From Nocardia vaccinii NBRC 15922 (GTDB lineage Bacteria > Actinomycetota > Actinomycetes > Mycobacteriales > Mycobacteriaceae), in NCBI RefSeq assembly GCF_001613305.1, contig NZ_BDCC01000027.1, positions 1 through 64,000 on the forward strand: a DNA stretch of 64,000 nt, in the 5' to 3' direction. The first letter of the stretch is position 1, and every line of letters starts with the position of its first letter. Under the pieces are notes generated by a model. The model made no database searches and was not told the origin of the DNA. It saw only the letters and a list, made by a program, of their open reading frames with translations. The translations under genes and the position numbers were made by a program. Positions 59,422-64,000 of this stretch are shown here, in pieces.

Positions 59422-60564
59422 ATGACCGATCAGCTGGGGTTCTCCACACGCGCCGTGCACGCCGGATACGATCCCGATCCGCAGACCGGCGCGGTGAACG
59501 TGCCGATCTACGCCAGTTCCACCTTCGCCCAGGACGGCGTCGGCGGACTGCGCGGCGGCTTCGAGTACGCCCGCACCGGCAATCCCACTCGTACCGCGCT
59601 GGAGGCCAATCTGGCCGCGCTCGAATCGGGGCGGCACGGCCGGGCCTTCTCCTCCGGGATGGCGGCCACGGACTGTGCGTTGCGTGCCACGCTGCGGCCC
59701 GGCGATCACCTGGTGATCCCCGACGACGCGTACGGCGGCACGTTCCGGCTGATCGACAAGGTGTTCACGCAGTGGGGCATCGAGTACTCGGTGGCGCCGG
59801 TCTCCGATCCCGACGCGGTGCGTAACGCGTTGCGCCCCAATACGAAACTGGTGTGGGTGGAGACGCCGACCAATCCGCTGCTGAACGTCGGCGATATTCC
59901 GGCGCTGGCCGATGTCGCGCACCGCGGCGGTGCGAAACTGGTGGTGGACAACACCTTCGCCTCGCCGTATCTGCAGCAGCCGCTGCTGCTGGGCGCGGAC
60001 ATCGTGATCCACTCGACCACGAAATACCTTGGCGGACACTCCGATGTGGTCGGCGGCGCGCTGGTCACCGATGCTCCCGAACTCGACGCCGCCTTCGCGT
60101 TCCTGCAGAACGGCGCGGGCGCGGTGCCCGGCCCGACCGATGTGTTCCTGACCCTGCGCGGCATCAAAACCCTTGCGGTGCGCATGGATCGGCACTGCGA
60201 CAACGCCGAGACGATCGCCGAATTCCTGTCCGGGCATCCGGCCGTCGCGCAGGTGATCTACCCGGGTCTGCCGCAGCATCCCGGACATACGGTGGCGCAG
60301 AAGCAGATGCGCCGCTTCGGCGGGATGATTTCGGTGCGATTGCGGGGCGGTCGCGACGCGGCGCTGAAGTTCTGCTCGAGCACGAAACTGTTCACCCTCG
60401 CCGAATCGCTGGGCGGTGTGGAGTCGCTGATCGAGCATCCGGGGGCGATGACGCACGCCTCCACCGCGGGCTCGGCACTCGAGGTGCCCGACGACCTGGT
60501 GCGCCTGTCGGTCGGCATCGAGGACATCAGCGATCTGCTGACCGATCTCGAGCAGGCGCTGTAA
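59422..60564 (+). CDS. metB: Cystathionine gamma-synthase
   Basis: 380-aa PLP enzyme of the Cys/Met metabolism family, joining cysteine and an activated homoserine. GFSTRAVHAGYDPDPQTGAV, the substrate/PLP loop YARTGNPTRTALEANLAALE, SSGMAATDCALRA, DNTFASPYLQQPLLLGADIV and the Schiff-base Lys in HSTTKYLGGHSDVVGG. The end SLGGVESLIEHPGAMTHAS is diagnostic of the family. Same place as metB (Rv1079) in M. tuberculosis, close to cbs, so both transsulfuration directions are encoded here. Confidence 0.95.
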   Translation: MTDQLGFSTRAVHAGYDPDPQTGAVNVPIYASSTFAQDGVGGLRGGFEYARTGNPTRTALEANLAALESGRHGRAFSSGMAATDCALRATLRPGDHLVIPDDAYGGTFRLIDKVFTQWGIEYSVAPVSDPDAVRNALRPNTKLVWVETPTNPLLNVGDIPALADVAHRGGAKLVVDNTFASPYLQQPLLLGADIVIHSTTKYLGGHSDVVGGALVTDAPELDAAFAFLQNGAGAVPGPTDVFLTLRGIKTLAVRMDRHCDNAETIAEFLSGHPAVAQVIYPGLPQHPGHTVAQKQMRRFGGMISVRLRGGRDAALKFCSSTKLFTLAESLGGVESLIEHPGAMTHASTAGSALEVPDDLVRLSVGIEDISDLLTDLEQAL

Positions 60565-60683
60565 TTTCGGCGGCTTGTAACTTCAGCTTCCGCTTCGCTG
60601 CGGCGGTTCGCGGCCCCCTGAGGTCTCGCCGGGCCGCGAACAGGTGTCGGCGTTGTGCCTGGTCGGCGGAATCGGGTCGAAAG

Positions 60684-60719
60684 CACAGCGGCCGCACCGA
60701 AACGGGTGCGGCCGCTGTG
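60684..60719. terminator. Bidirectional terminator between metB and greA
   Basis: Perfect 15-bp stem CACAGCGGCCGCACC (60684-60698) with GGTGCGGCCGCTGTG (60705-60719), 6-base loop. Confidence 0.88.
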
Positions 60720-60772
60720 TCGTTCTTCAGTTGATCAGGGGTCCTGCCGGCCTGCTGCGAGCCGACCGGGAT

Positions 60773-61267
60773 TCAGCTGTGGTACGGCTCCGCGCTGACC
60801 AGGGTCACCTTCATGATGTTGCCGTTGGGCAGGGTGTACTCGCGAGTCTCGCCGACCTTGGCGTTGATGAGCGCGCCGCCCAGCGGGGAGTTCGGCGAGT
60901 AGGTCTCGAGGTCCGACCCGCCCAGCCCCTCCTCGCGAGTTGCGATCAGGAAGGTTTCGGTATCGGTCTCGTCGCCGTCGTAGTAGACCTTGACGACCGA
61001 ACCCGGCAGCGCCACGCCCGACTTCGTCGGGGCGACGCCGACCTTGGCGTTGTTCAGCAGCTCCTGCAGCTGGCGGATGCGGGCCTCCTGCTGGCCCTGC
61101 TCCTCGCGCGCCGCATGGTAGCCGCCGTTCTCCTTGAGGTCGCCCTCCTCGCGTCGCTCGTTGATTTCGGCCGCGATGACCGGACGATTGGCAATGAGCG
61201 CGTCGAGTTCGCCCTTGAGCCTCTCATGCGACTCCGGTGTGAGCCAGGTCACTTGTGTCTCAGTCAT
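60773..61267 (-). CDS. greA: Transcription elongation factor GreA
   Basis: 164 aa from ATG 61267 (MTETQVTWLTPESHERLKGE L), the mycobacterial GreA start (Rv1080c). N-terminal coiled coil with the acidic tip EINERREEGDLKENGGYHAA and C-terminal FKBP-like domain (ITYSPNSPLGGALINA-type loop, here SPNSPLGGALINAKVGE). It inserts into the RNA polymerase secondary channel and promotes cleavage of backtracked RNA. GGGAGTG lies upstream of the start. Confidence 0.97.
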   Translation of the reverse strand: MTETQVTWLTPESHERLKGELDALIANRPVIAAEINERREEGDLKENGGYHAAREEQGQQEARIRQLQELLNNAKVGVAPTKSGVALPGSVVKVYYDGDETDTETFLIATREEGLGGSDLETYSPNSPLGGALINAKVGETREYTLPNGNIMKVTLVSAEPYHS

Positions 61268-61579
61268 CTCGATCACTCCCTAGTAGTTGTTCCCGGCGAA
61301 CCGGGATTCCCAGATACCCGCAACCGTGCACATCCATGTGGGTGCGCACAGCAACAGACGACGGCTAGAGCGATCCCTGGGGGATTGTCGTCGAACCCCG
61401 ACAGGCCCTGTTCCCATGTGGCATTGTGTGCCGAGAACCGTCAGCGCTGGCCGCCAATGCAGCAAACACGGCTCCGAGCTTTCGGAACCGTGTATCGCAT
61501 CATTTTAGCACGATTTACAAAGATGCAGGTCGGAGCCGTGATTGCGAGGCGTTTCGCCTGGATCGCCCGGTAGGGCGGC

Positions 61580-62065
61580 TCATCCGGCGCGCAGGTAGGC
61601 GGGAACCGCGCCGCCGCAGCCGTAAATATCGGTTGCGGCCGGTCGTGCCACGCTCCGCACGATGGTCTTCAATTCGACGGTCCCGCTGGCCGATGGCGGG
61701 ATCAGCACCTCGCGGCGGCCGACCTCGTTGCCGGCGGTGTCCATCGCCCGCACGAAGCAGAACGCGGCATTTTCGGGGTGGGTTCGGGTCACCTTGAAAT
61801 GCGCTTCGATGGTCGAATCGTTGACGACCGTATACCCGAGCTGTTCCGGATCGATATCCTTCGGCCCGAACTGTCTGTAGCCGATGAACGCGATGATCAA
61901 CCCCGCGACGACCACCCCGGCGCTCAATACGGGAAGTACCCAGCGGCGGCGTGTGGATGTCCTGCCGTAGCGATCGCCGACCGATCCGGACCCGGGCCGA
62001 GCGGCGGCGGAACTTTCGGGCGAAGACTCGTCCGCGCTGGTCGTGCGCTCACTGCGCTCGCTCAT
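61580..62065 (-). CDS. DUF4307 membrane protein
   Basis: 161 aa. Charged, Ser-rich cytoplasmic N-terminus, one membrane helix at about 43-63 (VLPVLSAGVVVAGLIIAFIG Y) and an extracytoplasmic domain (VVNDSTIEAHFKVTRTHPEN AAFCFVRAMD). It matches the conserved DUF4307 gene (Rv1081c) between greA and mca. Function unknown. Divergent from mca. Confidence 0.9.
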   Translation of the reverse strand: MSERSERTTSADESSPESSAAARPGSGSVGDRYGRTSTRRRWVLPVLSAGVVVAGLIIAFIGYRQFGPKDIDPEQLGYTVVNDSTIEAHFKVTRTHPENAAFCFVRAMDTAGNEVGRREVLIPPSASGTVELKTIVRSVARPAATDIYGCGGAVPAYLRAG

Positions 62066-62249
62066 GATCTGCTCGCTCCCGCAGGTAATCGGCCTACCTC
62101 ACCTTTGCAGGGGGCAGCTCGGAACAAAAGAGGGTCGGATGGAACTATAGGGAGACAGGTCCGACACCCCCCTGCCCGGATGGCGGCGGAGAGCGATGAG
62201 GTGAAGACGGTGAGCAGCGAGGTGGCCGCGTGAGCGAGATGGTGAAGTC

Positions 62250-63149
62250 GTGACCGGTCTGCGTCTCATGGCGGTGCACGCTCATCCCGACGACGAGTCC
62301 AGCAAGGGCGCCGCGACGACCGCGAAGTATGCCGCGGAGGGCAACGACGTTCTCGTGGTAACCCTCACCGGCGGTGAGCGCGGGTCGATCCTCAATCCGG
62401 CGATGGACACCCCGGGCGTTCTCGATCGCATGGAAGAGGTGCGGCGCGAGGAGATGGCCGAGGCCGCGAAGGCGCTCGGCGTCCGCCAGCGCTGGCTCGG
62501 ATTCGTCGATTCCGGACTGCCCGAGGGCGATCCGCTGCCGCCGCTGCCGGAGGGCTCGTTCGCGCTGGTGCCGCTGGAGGAGGCGACCGAGGCGCTGGTG
62601 CGCGTGGTGCGCGAGTTCAAACCGCACGTGATCACCACGTACGACGAGAACGGCGGCTATCCGCATCCGGACCACATCATGTGCCACAAGGTGTCCATGG
62701 CCGCGTACGAGACCGCGGGCGATCCGGAGAAGTTCCCCGACGCGGGCGAGCCGTGGACGCCGAACAAGCTCTATTACGACCACGGATTCAGCATTGCGCG
62801 GATGGAGATCTTCGCTCAGGAGTACGAGCGCATCGGCGAGCCGTTCCCGATGCAGGAGTGGCTGGACCGATTCCGGAAGGCGGCCGAGGAACGCGGCGAC
62901 ATCATGGGCCGGGTGACCACGCAGATCGAGTGCTCCAAGTATTTCCCGCAGCGTGACGAGGCATTGCGTGCGCACGCCACGCAGATCGATCCGAACGGCG
63001 CGTTCTTCGCGATCCCGCTGGAGATGCAGCAACAGCTGTGGCCCACCGAGGAATTCGAGCTCGCCAGGACCCGGGTACGCACGGAGATCCCGGAGACCGA
63101 TCTGTTCGCGGGTATCGAGGATCCGCAGATCGAGGTCGCGGACCGATGA
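62250..63149 (+). CDS. mca: Mycothiol S-conjugate amidase
   Basis: 299-aa zinc amidase of the LmbE/PIG-L fold, which cleaves mycothiol S-conjugates to release mercapturic acids for export. Zinc motif AVHAHPDDESSKGA at the N-terminus, TLTGGERGSILNPAMD and TYDENGGYPHPDHIMCHKVS with the third zinc ligand. GTG 62250. Mycothiol is specific to actinobacteria. Coupled by ATGA to the small membrane protein downstream, as Rv1082-Rv1083. Confidence 0.96.
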   Translation: MTGLRLMAVHAHPDDESSKGAATTAKYAAEGNDVLVVTLTGGERGSILNPAMDTPGVLDRMEEVRREEMAEAAKALGVRQRWLGFVDSGLPEGDPLPPLPEGSFALVPLEEATEALVRVVREFKPHVITTYDENGGYPHPDHIMCHKVSMAAYETAGDPEKFPDAGEPWTPNKLYYDHGFSIARMEIFAQEYERIGEPFPMQEWLDRFRKAAEERGDIMGRVTTQIECSKYFPQRDEALRAHATQIDPNGAFFAIPLEMQQQLWPTEEFELARTRVRTEIPETDLFAGIEDPQIEVADR

Positions 63150-63472
63150 TTCTCACCGTTCTCGCTCAAGGCACCACCACCAACCCCACCGGGCCGGAAT
63201 TCGGCAAGGCGTCCCCGCTGGGTCTGGTCATCGTCCTGATCCTGCTGGCCGGGACCGTGCTGCTGATCCGTTCGATGAACAAGCACATCAAGGGTCTGCC
63301 GGCGGATTTCTCTCCGGAGCACCCCGAGCCGGATCAGGCGGCAGACGAGGGCACCGATCCGGGTGCGGCCGAGGCGGATTCCGAATCCGAGGCCGAGAAC
63401 TCGGTCGAGGATCAGGAGTCCGATGCCGCCGGTCCGGGCGGCTCGAAGTCGCAGCCACCACAAAAATCCTGA
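63146..63472 (+). CDS. Small membrane protein downstream of mca (Rv1083-like)
   Basis: 108 aa. One N-terminal membrane helix (ASPLGLVIVLILLAGTVLLI), the conserved stretch RSMNKHIKGLPADF, then a long acidic, disordered Glu/Asp/Ser tail. ATG 63146 overlaps the mca stop. Conserved in position in mycobacteria; function unknown. Confidence 0.88.
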   Translation: MILTVLAQGTTTNPTGPEFGKASPLGLVIVLILLAGTVLLIRSMNKHIKGLPADFSPEHPEPDQAADEGTDPGAAEADSESEAENSVEDQESDAAGPGGSKSQPPQKS

Positions 63473-63505
63473 ACTCGCCGCCGCGCGTGTGGCAGCCGGC
63501 TGTGT

Positions 63506-63542
63506 ATTCGCCTCCGTTCCGAATCTCGGAACGGAGGCGAAT
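63506..63542. terminator. Strong hairpin terminator after the mca operon
   Basis: ATTCGCCTCCGTTCCGA (63506-63522) and TCGGAACGGAGGCGAAT (63526-63542): perfect 17-bp stem with a 3-base loop. Confidence 0.9.
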
Positions 63543-63640
63543 TGCTTTGCGTCCCTGGCCGGGACGGCTCGCGGCGGTTCTCCCGTGTGCGGCTACCGGC
63601 CCGGGAACGGCCCCGGGGTGTGAGGTCTACCGGTTCGTGT

Positions 63641-63799
63641 TCAGCACGGCCTGTCGTGATGGCGGTGATGGCAGATATCGCAATCACAGTCGAAATAGCC
63701 GATTCCGGCACTTCCGTGCGCGCCGCGGCGTTCGGCGTCCTCGAGATCGACGAACCACGGCCGACGTTGCGCCGGACCGGGTCCTGCGGTGTTGCTCAT
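63641..63799 (-). CDS. Small Cys/His-rich protein
   Basis: 52 aa from ATG 63799 (MSNTAGPGPAQRRPWFVDLE D). The C-terminus carries a dense metal-binding-like cluster, FDCDCDICHHRHHDRPC. The frame stays open further upstream, but that part is Arg/Pro-rich. The ribosome-binding site is weak. Possibly a small zinc-binding protein; family unknown. Confidence 0.4.
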   Translation of the reverse strand: MSNTAGPGPAQRRPWFVDLEDAERRGAHGSAGIGYFDCDCDICHHRHHDRPC

Positions 63800-63833
63800 A
63801 CCGTGGGGATACCCAGCCCGCGGCCTTCGGGGG

Positions 63834-64000
63834 TCACGGTTTCGGCACGCACGGGCCGACCCGGCGTGGTTCGCGGCATCGAGTCGACGACAGCAGCGCC
63901 GCAACGGCTTTCGGGGCGGCGAGCCATTCTCGAATGGTGTTGCGCACCCAGGTCTTCCGAGTGCACTCGCAGTAGGCGTCCACGCCGTTCGCATCGATGC
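63834..64000 (-). CDS. Partial hypothetical protein at window edge
   Basis: Minus-strand frame open to the window end, reading IDANGVDAYCECTRKTWVRN TIREWLAAPKAV and ending VGPCVPKP before TGA 63834-63836. The first part is protein-like. The start lies beyond the window, so identity is unknown. Confidence 0.35.
   Translation of the reverse strand, partial: IDANGVDAYCECTRKTWVRNTIREWLAAPKAVAALLSSTRCREPRRVGPCVPKP

Noticed and set aside
1..64000. CRISPR arrays, rRNA genes and transposase/IS elements
   Set aside because: No regularly spaced repeats, rRNA sequence or transposase motifs were seen anywhere in the window.

Overview
The window is a high-GC actinobacterial chromosome segment, most likely Nocardia or a close relative. 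The evidence is gene order. The blocks eno - FtsB-like - DUF501 - ppx - tRNA-Leu at the left and thiolase - SGNH hydrolase - cbs - (lytic transglycosylase) - metB - greA - DUF4307 - mca at the right follow the order known from Mycobacterium tuberculosis (Rv1023-Rv1026 and about Rv1074c-Rv1083). GTG starts, ATGA/GTGA stop-start overlaps, a mycothiol enzyme and several XRE/DUF5753 regulators fit the same group.

Layout. 0-6 kb: core genes (enolase, divisome protein, DUF501, exopolyphosphatase, POT peptide transporter) and a tRNA with a UAA anticodon. 6-11.2 kb: a small integrated element bounded by a 44-bp direct repeat of the tRNA 3' half (43/44 identical). It carries two tiny genes, a DUF6879/XRE-DUF5753 operon, a frameshifted membrane-protein gene, a truncated and frameshifted tyrosine integrase, and a lower-GC gene with an HEPN-like RxxxxH motif. 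11.3-12 kb: dienelactone hydrolase.

12.4-25.8 kb: the most interesting region, a class I lanthipeptide locus. The rightward operon begins with a 45-aa precursor-like peptide (FDLD box, Cys-rich tail) whose stop overlaps the start of a winged-helix regulator. It continues with a luciferase-like (F420-type) oxidoreductase, a full-length LanB dehydratase, a LanC cyclase with all zinc ligands, and an ABC ATPase/permease pair. Next come a NarL-type response regulator, a second ABC ATPase/permease pair and, facing them, a histidine kinase. On the opposite strand, upstream of the kinase, lies a second precursor whose 32-residue core matches nisin at all five ring Cys positions and all five ring Ser/Thr positions. 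A secreted S1-family serine protease beside it is a candidate leader peptidase.

26-45 kb: an acyl-CoA ligase, an EmrB/QacA-type exporter, two further XRE-DUF5753 regulators (one with DUF397), GtrA and DUF6461 proteins, a polyprenol-dependent mannosyltransferase-like protein, an NCS1 permease with an APH-type kinase, an APC amino-acid permease, a PucR-type regulator divergent from a secretory lipase, a TrbC/VirB2-like small membrane protein, and DUF305 and DUF6153 proteins. 45-51 kb: an RsmC-like methyltransferase, a Bax-inhibitor/YccA protein, a SnoaL - ECF sigma - NmrA operon whose sigma gene has an in-frame TGA at codon 12, and an alpha/beta hydrolase. 51-63.5 kb: thiolase, SGNH hydrolase, transsulfuration genes, a lytic transglycosylase behind a long leader, an acyl-CoA dehydrogenase, greA and the mycothiol conjugate amidase. 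Convergent gene pairs are separated by clear bidirectional hairpin terminators.

All functions are inferred from reading translations by eye; no database search was run.
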